Source of the DNA: REBR01 sp033721915
GTDB taxonomy: Bacteria; Pseudomonadota; Gammaproteobacteria; Pseudomonadales; Oleiphilaceae
Assembly (NCBI GenBank): GCA_033721915.1
Contig: JAWWAC010000055.1
Coordinates: forward strand, 1 to 20,595
Reading direction: 5' to 3'
Length of the DNA stretch: 20,595 bases
Each line of letters starts with the position of its first letter. Within the stretch, counting starts at the first letter, position 1. The translations under genes and the position numbers were made by a program. The notes below the pieces were generated by a model. That model was not told the origin of the DNA. It saw only the letters and a program-made list of their open reading frames with translations, and made no database searches. Of this stretch, positions 8,119 through 16,359 are shown piece by piece.

Positions 8119-8966
8119 GCATTGCACGAAGGGACTGGCTGTTTGCCATGACCGGTGCCGTATTGGTGTTTCTGGTGGTGCTGCCACTGGCGGCCATGCT
8201 GTTTGACCTGCTCAGGCTGGGTCTGCCGGTGCTGGGCTGGGAGTTCCTGCTGGGTGAGCCTGAAAATGCGGGACGCGCCGGCGGCATTTTCCCCCTGCTG
8301 GTTTCCACCGGCTGGATACTGCTGGTGTGCCTGGCGGTGTCGGTGCCGGTGGGGCTGGGCTGTGCCGTGTTTCTCAGTGAATGGCTACCTCCCCAGTCGA
8401 CCCTGTCACGGGGCATCGGTCTGAGTCTGGACGCCCTCAGTGGCGTGCCGTCGATCATTTTCGGTCTGTTCGGTTACCAGGTCTTTGCCATCACGCTGGG
8501 AATGGGCTTTTCCATTCTCTCCGGCGGACTGGCACTGGCCTGCATGGTGCTGCCCTTTATCGTGCGCACCAGTCAGCAGGCCCTCTCGGCCGTGCCGGAT
8601 TCCTACCGTCAGGCGGCCAGGGCACTGTCACTGAGCCGCACCGGCATGCTGTGGCGGGTGGTGCTGCCAAGCGCCTCACCCGGCATTGCCGCCGGGGTGG
8701 TGCTGGCCACGGGACGGGCACTGGGTGAAACCGCCGTGCTGATTTTCACCGCCGGCTATGTCATGCGCCAGCCGGGCTCCGTGCTGGATTCCGGGCGGGC
8801 ACTGGCGGTGCATATTTACGACCTGGCCACCAATGTCACCGGCGGTACCGGCCATGGCGCCGCCACCGCACTGGTGTTGCTGGCGCTGATCCTGATGGCC
8901 ACCACCGGTGTCCGCTCCGGTGCCGGTCTTTGGAGCCGCTCCATGCTTGAGGAGAAACAACAATGA
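8115..8966 (+). CDS. pstA: Phosphate ABC transporter permease PstA
   Basis: PstA is the second inner-membrane permease subunit and pairs with PstC. The 283-residue product has about six membrane segments. The binding-protein-dependent permease loop reads AARALSLSRTGM, followed by TGRALGETAVL. An early stretch GVPSIIFGLFGYQVF matches the PstA family. The start is GTG 8115, overlapping the pstC stop as GTGA. The end shares ATGA with the pstB start. Near its C-terminus it is rich in Thr, Gly and Ala, as expected for the end of a membrane domain. Confidence 0.92.
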   Translation: MSIARRDWLFAMTGAVLVFLVVLPLAAMLFDLLRLGLPVLGWEFLLGEPENAGRAGGIFPLLVSTGWILLVCLAVSVPVGLGCAVFLSEWLPPQSTLSRGIGLSLDALSGVPSIIFGLFGYQVFAITLGMGFSILSGGLALACMVLPFIVRTSQQALSAVPDSYRQAARALSLSRTGMLWRVVLPSASPGIAAGVVLATGRALGETAVLIFTAGYVMRQPGSVLDSGRALAVHIYDLATNVTGGTGHGAATALVLLALILMATTGVRSGAGLWSRSMLEEKQQ

Positions 8967-9811
8967 ATGGGATCACCCAACCGGCCATGGACCCTGTCCG
9001 GGAAGAGAGCCGTGAGCAGGAGGCTGTGACAGGCAGCCAGTCCGTTGCCCCTGGCATCCGGATTGATGAAGTGAGTGTTTTTTACGGTCAACACTGCGCC
9101 ATCCAGAAAGCCTCACTGGAGGTCAGGCCGGGGCAGCTCATGGCGCTGGTGGGCCCCAGCGGCTGTGGCAAGACCAGTCTGCTGCACAGCATCAACCGCC
9201 TGACCGATTCGGTGCCGGGCTGTCGTGTCAGCGGCGAGACACGGGTCGGCAATCTGTCCGTGAATGACCCGGCGACCGCCCTGGGGGAGCTGCGCACACG
9301 CATCGGCATGGTGTTCCAGCAGCCCAATCCCTTCCCACTGTCCGTGGCGGACAATATCCGCTTCCCCCTCCGGGAGCATGGTCTGCGTGACAGGGCCGAA
9401 CTGAACCGGCGTGTCGAGAAAGCCCTGCGTGCCGTGGGCCTGTGGGACGAGGTGAAGGATCGACTGCAGAAGCCGGCCCTGGGGCTTTCCGGCGGACAAC
9501 AGCAGCGGCTTTGCCTGGCCAGGGCCCTGGCCATGGAGCCACAGGTCCTGCTGCTGGACGAGCCCTGCTCGGCTCTGGACCCCATTGCCACGGAAACCAT
9601 AGAACAGCTCATACGCAGTCTGAAAGGGCAGTACACCGTGCTGATGGTGACCCATAACCTGGCACAGGCCCGGCGCATTGCCGACTCCGTCACCGTGTGC
9701 TGGGTGGATGAAGGCTGCGGCTGTGTGGTGGAGTCCGGCTCCAGGGAGGCGATTTTCGTCAATTCCTCCCACCCCGTCACCAGGGCTTACTGCAGTGGTG
9801 AAAAGGGCTGA
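8963..9811 (+). CDS. pstB: Phosphate ABC transporter ATP-binding protein PstB
   Basis: PstB is the ATPase that powers the PstCA permease, on the cytoplasmic face of the membrane. The 282-residue product carries Walker A GPSGCGKT (64-71, K70), signature LSGGQ (175-179), and Walker B VLLLDEP with D199 and E200. The H-loop histidine is in VMVTHNLAQA. The first 30 or so residues form a polar extension before the ABC domain. The start is ATG 8963, overlapping the pstA stop as ATGA, with GAGGAG upstream. The usual next gene phoU is absent: the downstream gene is a diguanylate cyclase after a 118-base gap. Confidence 0.94.
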   Translation: MNGITQPAMDPVREESREQEAVTGSQSVAPGIRIDEVSVFYGQHCAIQKASLEVRPGQLMALVGPSGCGKTSLLHSINRLTDSVPGCRVSGETRVGNLSVNDPATALGELRTRIGMVFQQPNPFPLSVADNIRFPLREHGLRDRAELNRRVEKALRAVGLWDEVKDRLQKPALGLSGGQQQRLCLARALAMEPQVLLLDEPCSALDPIATETIEQLIRSLKGQYTVLMVTHNLAQARRIADSVTVCWVDEGCGCVVESGSREAIFVNSSHPVTRAYCSGEKG

Positions 9812-9917
9812 TAGAGCGGGACAGGCAATAAAAAGCTGCAAAAGCAGACAACAATTTGTCAGTTGATGCTTACTTTTGGCGCCAATGGACTAGACTTGTT
9901 TCATTGTTGTGCTACCC

Positions 9918-9924
9918 GAGGAAG
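9918..9924 (+). promoter_or_regulatory. Ribosome binding site favouring a TTG start for the diguanylate cyclase
   Basis: GAGGAAG lies 5 bases before TTG 9930. The in-frame GTG at 9909 lies upstream of this site with no site of its own, and the ATG at 9951 has none either. A start at 9930 also gives the cleanest signal peptide. Confidence 0.65.
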
Positions 9925-9929
9925 ATGCT

Positions 9930-11810
9930 TTGCCAAAAGTCCTTCACTTCATGGGATTTCTGACGCTGTTGTTATGGCTCTGCGCCAGTGCCTTTTCGGC
10001 ACAGGCGCAGACGCTGGTGCTGGACAACCAGGGCCGCATCGGGAAAGTCTCGCCCAGCAGCGAGTTCCTTGAGGATCCCCAGGGGGAATACACACTGGAG
10101 CAGGTGACCGGTGGGGCTCTGGCCGGGCAGTGGCAGCCGGGCAGCGACTCGGCACTGAATTTAGGTTATACCGACAGCGCCTACTGGGTGCGATTCGAGC
10201 TGGCCACTGTGTCCCAGGATGTCCGTGAATGGTTGCTTGAGATTCACTACCCGGTACTGGAACAGCTGGATGTGTACCAGTTGCGTGGCGGGCAGCTGAA
10301 GGAACGTTTCCGGATGGGCAGCGAGCGTCCATTCCAGTCCCGCCCCGTGAATCACCCCAACTTTGTCATCCCCGTCTCCGTCCACCCCGGTGAGAACACT
10401 CAGGTGATTCTGCGGGTCCAGAGCAGTACCTCAGTGCAGCTGCCGATGCGACTCTGGGAGCCACAGGCGTTTATCAGCAATGTGCATGGAGAAGTGCTGG
10501 TGGATGGCCTGTTCTACGGAGCCCTGTTGATCATGGCCCTGTACAACCTGCTGATTTTCTTCTCCGTGCGGGATGTCAGCTACCTGTATTACGTGCTGTA
10601 CGTAGTCTCCATGGCGACCCTGGTGGGCGGGATTTCCGGGGTCACGTTCAAGTTTCTCTGGCCGGAAACAGAGGGGCTGAATCAGCTGAGTATTCTGCTG
10701 GCCCTCAGCGGCAACATGATCTTCCCCAGCCTCTTTACCCGCAGCTTTCTGGAGATGCCCGGCAACCGTCCTTTTCTGTCATGGCTTCTGTCGCTGATGA
10801 TTGCTTTGGGGGTGCTGTGCGCCATTGGTTCGCTGTTTTTCAGCTACAAGGTCATGGTGCAGGGCATACTGTTTCTGTCACTGGTGTCCATTGTGGTTCA
10901 CCTGGCCTCGGGTGTGGTGCGACTGCGTGATGGCTATGCCCCGGCCCGCTACTACCTGGTGGCCTGGAGCTTTATTCTCGCCGGCGCGGCCATTCTGATC
11001 TTCAACAAGATGGCCATACTGCCCCGTAACGGCTTTACGGAAAGTGCCATGCAGTGGGGCATGGTGATGGAGCTGCTGCTGCTTTCCTTTGCACTGGCCC
11101 ACCGCATGACGGTGGAGCGGCAGATGCGGGAAAAGGCCCAGCTGGAAAGCGCACAGGCTCAACATTCACTGCTGGTGAGTCAGCGCAAGGTCAACGAGGA
11201 GCTGGACCGGATGGTGCGACAGCGCACATCGGACCTGCAGGAGGCCAATCACAAGTTGCAGGCCATGAGCCGGACCGATGGTCTGACCGGACTGCACAAC
11301 CGGCGCAGCTTTGATGAGGTGTTCGTCCAGGAATACCGCAGGGCCTTCCGGGATGCCTACCCCATTGCCGTGATCATGATCGACATCGACCACTTCAAGG
11401 CGGTCAATGATGCCCATGGGCACCCTTTCGGTGATGAGTGCCTGAGAATTGCCGGCCAGCTGATCGAACACTGCGTCAAGCGGCCATCGGATCTCGCGGC
11501 CCGCTACGGCGGCGAGGAGTTTGTGGCGCTGCTGCCCAACACGGACCTGGAGGGGGCTCTGACCGTGGCCCGTCAGATCCATCGTGCCTTTGAGGAGGAA
11601 ACGCGGCCATTTACCGACGGCTCGTCTGGCATGACGGTCAGCCTGGGCGTGGCCAGCGGCATACCCGGTGAACGGGACAGCCACGAGACACTGCTGAGCG
11701 AGGCGGACAGCTCTCTTTACAGGGCCAAGGAGAACGGCCGCAACCAGGTGCAGTGGGTCGAGTCGGAGGGCGTGGAGCCAGAGGCTCCGCAGGAGCCCCA
11801 GGCCACTTAG
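9930..11810 (+). CDS. Membrane diguanylate cyclase with 7TMR-DISM sensor (GGDEF)
   Basis: The product (626 residues from TTG 9930) probably makes c-di-GMP in response to an extracytoplasmic signal. A signal peptide is visible, with likely cleavage after AQA at residue 26. A periplasmic 7TMR-DISMED2-like domain follows (about 27-190, with the YTDSAYWVRFEL motif). A seven-helix membrane block spans about 190-395, then a coiled coil about 395-445, then GGDEF. The active site reads GGEEF (527-531), a functional variant in many cyclases, and the inhibitory RxxD site is present as R518-P-S-D521. The metal-binding segment MIDIDHFKAVNDAHGH is intact, so activity is likely. No EAL domain is present. 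It lies after pstB with a 118-base gap, so co-transcription is possible but unproven. It meets the S41 gene tail to tail. Confidence 0.93.
   Translation: MPKVLHFMGFLTLLLWLCASAFSAQAQTLVLDNQGRIGKVSPSSEFLEDPQGEYTLEQVTGGALAGQWQPGSDSALNLGYTDSAYWVRFELATVSQDVREWLLEIHYPVLEQLDVYQLRGGQLKERFRMGSERPFQSRPVNHPNFVIPVSVHPGENTQVILRVQSSTSVQLPMRLWEPQAFISNVHGEVLVDGLFYGALLIMALYNLLIFFSVRDVSYLYYVLYVVSMATLVGGISGVTFKFLWPETEGLNQLSILLALSGNMIFPSLFTRSFLEMPGNRPFLSWLLSLMIALGVLCAIGSLFFSYKVMVQGILFLSLVSIVVHLASGVVRLRDGYAPARYYLVAWSFILAGAAILIFNKMAILPRNGFTESAMQWGMVMELLLLSFALAHRMTVERQMREKAQLESAQAQHSLLVSQRKVNEELDRMVRQRTSDLQEANHKLQAMSRTDGLTGLHNRRSFDEVFVQEYRRAFRDAYPIAVIMIDIDHFKAVNDAHGHPFGDECLRIAGQLIEHCVKRPSDLAARYGGEEFVALLPNTDLEGALTVARQIHRAFEEETRPFTDGSSGMTVSLGVASGIPGERDSHETLLSEADSSLYRAKENGRNQVQWVESEGVEPEAPQEPQAT
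11774..11788. other. Hairpin at the convergent gene junction
   Basis: GGAGCC (11774-11779) pairs with GGCTCC (11783-11788) around a 3-base loop, inside the last codons of the cyclase gene. A second small palindrome, GGCC-5-GGCC, spans 11801-11813 over the stop codon. Neither has a T run. They are the only structures near the 6-base convergent gap and could assist termination on either strand. Confidence 0.3.
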
Positions 11811-11816
11811 GCCCCG

Positions 11817-13205
11817 TCAGTTTCCGCTGGGAATGAGCCTGTAAAGGACCCGCTCCAGCATGGGGTCCCTGCCGGTCTGTCGCCCGCGACGGGCCAGGAA
11901 GGGGAGGCGGATATGGGGCGGTATGCCCACATCCTCGTAAACGGCGCCGTCGTAGGAGTGGTAAAGCTCATTGGACAGGGTGAAAAACCAGCCATTGGGC
12001 AGGTGTCGTTCCAGTGTGTCCGAGAGAATGCCCTGTGTGGGTTCTCCCACCAGTGTCAGCCGTGGATGCTGCAGCAGTGACAGCACAAAGATTTCCGCGG
12101 CACTGGCGGTCAGCTCACTGGTGAGCAGGTAGATCTGCCCGCCGTAGGGGGCCGTCTGGGCCGGTCTCAGTGTGATTTTCTGCCGCCCCGTGTAGCCGGC
12201 GCCAAAGCGGGCCGCCTTGCTGAAGGCCAGTCGGCGCCGGTCTGTCAGGTAGCTGGCCAGCCGCAGTGCCACCCCGTCATAGCCACCGCCATTGCCGCGC
12301 AGGTCCACGATCAGCGCCGGCAGGTGCCCCAGCTGCTGCAGGACCCGTGGCATCAACTCATCCACTGCGGCCATGTCCTCCGCCGGATGGCCGATGGCCC
12401 CACTCTGGCCGGCCATGGCGCGGATATTCAGGTAACCGGCCTGGCCCCGTATGGCGCCCCATTCCAGCAACCGGCTGCCGCCCTGGTGAGAGGCCCCCTC
12501 CAGGTAGTCCTCATGGATCACCTCACGCAGCCATTCGCGCAACTCCGCCAGATAGGTCAGCACATCCCGGTGGTCGTCCGCCTCTTCCAGCTCACGCTCA
12601 AGGCGCCGGTAAAGGGCCGGGTGGGCCCCTGCGGAGCTTTGCGCAAAGGGGGCGTGGAGGCGCACATGGCCATCCCGAAGGGGGCGGATCAGTGCTGTCA
12701 TCAGGGCAAACAGCGCTTCCGGGTCGGTCTCACCGGTTATGCGTGCCCGGTAACGGCGGCACTGGGCGGGCCAGTCCAGGTTCTTGATGGGGAAGAGCCC
12801 GTACTGTTCGGTGAAATTGGCGCACAACACATCGAAATTGAACAGGGGGTCTTCCGCCTGCTCGTCACTGAGCTCCTCACAGGTGTCCGGAAGAGCCTGC
12901 AGACGGCGGAAACCCACCCGGGTCACGCCGGTGGCACGGCGGGCACTGAAGGCGTTGCCCGCCGGTGACACCACCAGGTCTACATAGCGCTCAGCCAGTT
13001 CCGACAGGGGCCCGCCATAGACGGGGAGGCAGCTGATGCGGGTCTCCTCGTACAGGGTATAGCCGCTCTCATCGATTTCCAGCAGCTTGCCATAGCCCCT
13101 GGATCGCCAGATGCCGGTCAGGCTGCTGAAGTGCCCGGCATCCGGGTCCGGGATCTGTTCCCCGGCCAGTTCCGTTTCATCATGATCCGTGCCGGTGTTG
13201 CCCAT
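11817..13205 (-). CDS. S41 family peptidase (C-terminal-processing/tricorn-like)
   Basis: The 462-residue product has the S41 core. The supposed catalytic residues are S368 (TASAAEIF), H180 (RDGHVRLH) and E424 (AVYEDVGIPP). These follow the Ser-His-Glu arrangement of the tricorn-like group, in which GEPTQG (387-392) stands where CtpA-type enzymes carry a lysine. The glycine-rich DLRGNGGGYDG (301-311) is typical. No clear PDZ domain is visible. Most relatives are exported or are lipoproteins, but this protein begins MGNTGTDHDE with no signal sequence. The start is ATG 13205 with a modest GAGGG site upstream. It follows lpxH by 18 bases and probably belongs to the ppiB-lpxH operon. The substrate is unknown, and a link to the envelope is only suggested by the neighbour. 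Confidence 0.9.
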   Translation of the reverse strand: MGNTGTDHDETELAGEQIPDPDAGHFSSLTGIWRSRGYGKLLEIDESGYTLYEETRISCLPVYGGPLSELAERYVDLVVSPAGNAFSARRATGVTRVGFRRLQALPDTCEELSDEQAEDPLFNFDVLCANFTEQYGLFPIKNLDWPAQCRRYRARITGETDPEALFALMTALIRPLRDGHVRLHAPFAQSSAGAHPALYRRLERELEEADDHRDVLTYLAELREWLREVIHEDYLEGASHQGGSRLLEWGAIRGQAGYLNIRAMAGQSGAIGHPAEDMAAVDELMPRVLQQLGHLPALIVDLRGNGGGYDGVALRLASYLTDRRRLAFSKAARFGAGYTGRQKITLRPAQTAPYGGQIYLLTSELTASAAEIFVLSLLQHPRLTLVGEPTQGILSDTLERHLPNGWFFTLSNELYHSYDGAVYEDVGIPPHIRLPFLARRGRQTGRDPMLERVLYRLIPSGN

Positions 13206-13223
13206 GGGAGCCTGCCCTCGTGT

Positions 13224-13958
13224 TCACGTCTTGAAGGGTGTCAGTGATTTCAACTGTGGTGCCTGACCGGGGGCGGATTCGATGTACCAGACCCGCCTGT
13301 CCCAGTCCCCCAGAACCAGCCGCCGTGCCTGGGCGCCGTCCAGGCTCAGCTCATGGACCTGTGGCCTGTGGGTATGGCCGTGAATCAGTGTCCTGACCCG
13401 GTGTTCCTGCATCACCCGGACCACCTCTTCCGGGGTGACGTCCATGATTTCCCGGGGCTTGCCCTGGTTTTTCATCTGGCTGAGCTGGCGCATCTGTCGG
13501 GCCACCTGCTGACGCTCCGCCAGCGGGCGGTTGAGGAAGGCCCTGTGCCATTTGCCATCCCGCACGCTTTTGCGGAATTTCATGTATTCCAGATCCCGGG
13601 TGCACAGACTGTCGCCGTGCATCAGCAGCACCGGCTCGCCGTACAGGTCGACCACGGTGGGATCATCCAGCAGCCGGGCGCCGACGCGCTGGCAGAAGTC
13701 CTGGCCGATCAGCAGGTCCCGGTTGCCGTGCATCAGGTACAGGTCTGTGCCGGATTCGCTGACCGAGGCCAGTGCCTGGCTGACTTCCTCCTGGAGCGGC
13801 GTGCGTTCGTCGTCACCGATCCAGTTCTCGAACAGATCCCCCAGGATGTAGAGGGCATCAATGCCGTGGCCGTAATCCGCCAGGAAGCCCAGAAACGCGT
13901 CCGTGATGTCGCGTCGGCTCTCTTCCAGGTGCAGGTCGGCAATAAAACGGGTGGTCAT
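13224..13958 (-). CDS. lpxH: UDP-2,3-diacylglucosamine diphosphatase LpxH
   Basis: LpxH cleaves UDP-2,3-diacylglucosamine to lipid X and UMP, the fourth step of lipid A synthesis, on the inner face of the inner membrane. The 244-residue product is a calcineurin-like metallophosphoesterase. All metal ligands known in the family fall at the E. coli numbers: D8, H10 (IADLHL), D41 (GDLFEN), N79 (GNRD), H114 (MHGD), H195 and H197 (GHTHRP). The start is ATG 13958, 3 bases after the ppiB stop, so translation is probably coupled. Its presence indicates a Gram-negative with lipid A. Confidence 0.97.
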   Translation of the reverse strand: MTTRFIADLHLEESRRDITDAFLGFLADYGHGIDALYILGDLFENWIGDDERTPLQEEVSQALASVSESGTDLYLMHGNRDLLIGQDFCQRVGARLLDDPTVVDLYGEPVLLMHGDSLCTRDLEYMKFRKSVRDGKWHRAFLNRPLAERQQVARQMRQLSQMKNQGKPREIMDVTPEEVVRVMQEHRVRTLIHGHTHRPQVHELSLDGAQARRLVLGDWDRRVWYIESAPGQAPQLKSLTPFKT

Positions 13959-13961
13959 GGG

Positions 13962-14465
13962 TTACTCACCGGCCTCCTGTATGTAAGCCCTGCGGATCAC
14001 CACATCGTCCACCGGCACATCCCGGTGACCCATGCGGCTGGTGGTGGGCACATCCCGGATGCGCTCCACCACCTCCATGCCTTCAACCACACGGCCGAAC
14101 ACCGCGTAGCCCCAGCCATCGGGGGTCTTGCCGCTGTGGTCGAGAAAGCCATTGTCCTTGACGTTAATGAAAAACTGGGAGGAGGCGGAATGGGGGCTCA
14201 TGGTGCGGGCCATGGCCAGTGTGCCGGTCTTGTTGCTCAGCCCGTTGTCCGCCTCGTTCTGGATGGTTTCACGGGGCTTGCGCAGCTCCATGCCGGGCTC
14301 GAAACCACCCCCCTGGATCATGAAGTTACTGATGACGCGGTGAAAAATCAGTCCGTCATAAAAGCCATCGCGCACATACTGCTCAAAGTTGGCGGCGGTC
14401 AGGGGGGCCTTTTCATACTCCAGCTCTACGCCAATATTGCCATGGCTGGTTTCCAGAATGATCAT
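13962..14465 (-). CDS. ppiB: Cytoplasmic peptidyl-prolyl cis-trans isomerase B (cyclophilin)
   Basis: PpiB catalyses cis-trans isomerisation of Xaa-Pro bonds. The 167-residue product is close to the usual 164. The active-site block reads FHRVISNFMIQGG, with H42, R43, F48 and Q51, followed by SASSQFFI and GWGYAVFG. No signal peptide is seen, so it is the cytoplasmic type. The start is ATG 14465 (MIILETSHGN), with AGAGGA 9 bases upstream. The frame stays open to an ATG at 14561, but the extra 32 residues match nothing and lie across the likely promoter. It heads a leftward operon with lpxH and the S41 gene, and is divergent from glnS. Confidence 0.95.
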   Translation of the reverse strand: MIILETSHGNIGVELEYEKAPLTAANFEQYVRDGFYDGLIFHRVISNFMIQGGGFEPGMELRKPRETIQNEADNGLSNKTGTLAMARTMSPHSASSQFFINVKDNGFLDHSGKTPDGWGYAVFGRVVEGMEVVERIRDVPTTSRMGHRDVPVDDVVIRRAYIQEAGE

Positions 14466-14539
14466 GCGCGGTGTTCCTCTCTCGGATGTTGACGGTGCTG
14501 TCGGCCGTGGTGTCGGTGCTAATGACGTTTTAAGATCGC

Positions 14540-14545
14540 ATTGTA
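14540..14545 (-). promoter_or_regulatory. Possible -10 box of the ppiB-lpxH-S41 operon
   Basis: On the minus strand TACAAT lies in the decamer CCCTTACAAT, the same ten bases that hold the acnB -10 box. The -35 position at 17-base spacing (ATGCAC) is poor. The leader to the ppiB ATG would be about 68 bases. Confidence 0.4.
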
Positions 14546-14590
14546 AGGGATCTTGCCACACAGTGCATGAGATCAGGGCCGGAGTATGAT

Positions 14591-14596
14591 TATAAT
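14591..14596 (+). promoter_or_regulatory. -10 box of the glnS-cysS-glycosyltransferase operon
   Basis: A consensus TATAAT lies 33 bases before the glnS ATG. No good -35 hexamer is seen at 16-18 bases upstream. The predicted leader is about 27 bases. Confidence 0.5.
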
Positions 14597-14629
14597 AGCC
14601 GCCCCATATTCACCAGGTGCAGAGTCTTT

Positions 14630-16312
14630 ATGAGCGCAGAAGAAAGCAGGGCCGATCATTTTATCGCCGCCATTATCGATGAGGATCTCAGGCAGGGGAA
14701 ACACGACGGACGGGTGGTGACCCGTTTCCCCCCCGAGCCCAACGGCTATCTGCATATCGGCCACGCCAAATCCATCTGCCTGAACTTCGGCCTGGCGGAG
14801 ACCTACGGCGGGCAGTGCACACTGCGCTTTGACGACACCAACCCGGCCAAGGAAAGCCAGGAATACATCGATGCCATCAAGGAAGACGTCCAGTGGCTGG
14901 GCTATGAGTGGGCCGGCCCGGTGCGTTACGCCTCGGATTACTTCGACCGCCTGTACGATTTCGCCGTTGAACTGATTCAGAAAGGCAAGGCCTATGTGTG
15001 CAGCCTGCCGGCCAACGAGGCCGTCGAGTACCGCGGTTCACTGACCCGCCCGGGGCGGGAAAGCCCCTACCGTGAGCGCACTGTGGAGGAGAACCTGACC
15101 CTGTTCCGACAGATGCGGGAAGGGCGCTTCGCCGAAGGCAAGCATGTCCTGAGGGCGCGTATTGATATGGCCTCCCCCAACATGAACCTGCGGGACCCCA
15201 TTCTCTATCGCATCCGCTACCAGACTCATCACCAGACCGGTGACACCTGGTGCATTTACCCCATGTACGACTTCACCCACCCCCTGTCCGATGCGGAAGA
15301 GGGCGTGACCCACTCACTGTGCACCCTGGAGTTCGAGGATCACCGGCCACTGTACGACTGGGTACTGGAGAATGTGACGCCGCCGTGCCGGCCCCGGCAG
15401 ATCGAATTTGCCCGTCTCAACCTCAACTACACCATCACCAGCAAGCGCAAGCTGCTGCGCCTTGTGGATGAAGGTTATGTGGACGGCTGGAACGACCCGC
15501 GCATGCCCACCATCTCCGGCCTGCGCCGCCGTGGTGTTACCCCCGCCGCCATCCGCGATTTCTGCGACATGGTGGGTGTGAACAAGGCCGGCGGCATAGT
15601 GGACCTGGGCATGTTCGAGCACGCCATCCGTGATGACCTCAACCGTCATTCCCCCAGGGCCATGTGCGTCATGGACCCCATCAAGGTGGTGCTGGTGAAT
15701 TACCCCGAGGGCCAGAGCGAGCAGCTGACCCTGCCGGTGCACCCACAGGACCCGGAGCAGGGCAGCCGCGAGGTGACCTGGAGTCGTGAGCTGTACATCG
15801 ACCGGGCGGATTTTGCCGAATCGCCACCGGGCAAGTGGAAGCGCCTGGCGCCGGACTCCGCGGTGCGCCTGCGGGGCGGCTATGTCATGACCTGCGTGAA
15901 CGTCATCAAGGACAAGCGCGGTGAGGTGACCGAGCTGCATTGCGAGTACGACCCGGACACACTGGGTGTGAACCCCACCGGCTACAAGCCCAAGGGTGTC
16001 CTGCACTGGGTGGCCGCCGATACGGCGGTGGATGTGGAGGTGCGCCTCTACGACCGCATGTTCAACAGCGAAAACCCGGCTGGCGACAAGGAAATGGACT
16101 TTATCGAACATCTCAACCCCGGTTCACTGCGCATCCTCACCGGCTGCAAGGCCGAGCCCGGGCTGGCAACGCCCAGGACCGACATGCCCTACCAGTTCGA
16201 GCGTGAGGGGTATTTCTTCTACGACCCGGAAGCCACTGAAAGCCAGGGTGTGACGGTCTTCAACCGCACCGTCACCCTGCGGGATTCCTGGGCCAAGATC
16301 AGCCAGAAGTAA
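14630..16312 (+). CDS. glnS: Glutaminyl-tRNA synthetase
   Basis: GlnS is the class I synthetase that charges tRNA-Gln directly with glutamine in the cytoplasm. The 560-residue product is near the usual 550. The HIGH motif is exact at 42-45 (YLHIGHAKS). The KMSKS-type loop reads ITSKRK (269-274), with Thr in place of Met, a variant I recall from other gammaproteobacterial GlnS. The anticodon-binding beta-barrels occupy about the last 220 residues. The start is ATG 14630, with AGGTG about 10 bases upstream and after the -10 box. The open frame to 14567 is rejected because it crosses that box. cysS follows after 47 bases. Confidence 0.98.
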   Translation: MSAEESRADHFIAAIIDEDLRQGKHDGRVVTRFPPEPNGYLHIGHAKSICLNFGLAETYGGQCTLRFDDTNPAKESQEYIDAIKEDVQWLGYEWAGPVRYASDYFDRLYDFAVELIQKGKAYVCSLPANEAVEYRGSLTRPGRESPYRERTVEENLTLFRQMREGRFAEGKHVLRARIDMASPNMNLRDPILYRIRYQTHHQTGDTWCIYPMYDFTHPLSDAEEGVTHSLCTLEFEDHRPLYDWVLENVTPPCRPRQIEFARLNLNYTITSKRKLLRLVDEGYVDGWNDPRMPTISGLRRRGVTPAAIRDFCDMVGVNKAGGIVDLGMFEHAIRDDLNRHSPRAMCVMDPIKVVLVNYPEGQSEQLTLPVHPQDPEQGSREVTWSRELYIDRADFAESPPGKWKRLAPDSAVRLRGGYVMTCVNVIKDKRGEVTELHCEYDPDTLGVNPTGYKPKGVLHWVAADTAVDVEVRLYDRMFNSENPAGDKEMDFIEHLNPGSLRILTGCKAEPGLATPRTDMPYQFEREGYFFYDPEATESQGVTVFNRTVTLRDSWAKISQK

Positions 16313-16359
16313 TGGCTGCCACGGCAGCAGAGAGCCAATAACAGCAGACAGGAGAAGAC

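Noticed and set aside
9864..9897. Possible promoter TTGATG / TAGACT before the diguanylate cyclase
   Set aside because: The spacer is 22 bases, too long for a sigma-70 promoter, and no better pair was found.
13353..14492. 379-codon open frame on the plus strand over lpxH and ppiB
   Set aside because: Both opposite-strand genes are certain, with all motifs in place. The long frame reflects low stop frequency in GC-rich DNA and its product matches nothing known to me.
15314..16111. 265-codon open frame on the minus strand inside glnS
   Set aside because: It is a shadow of glnS with very high histidine and valine content and no ribosome binding context.
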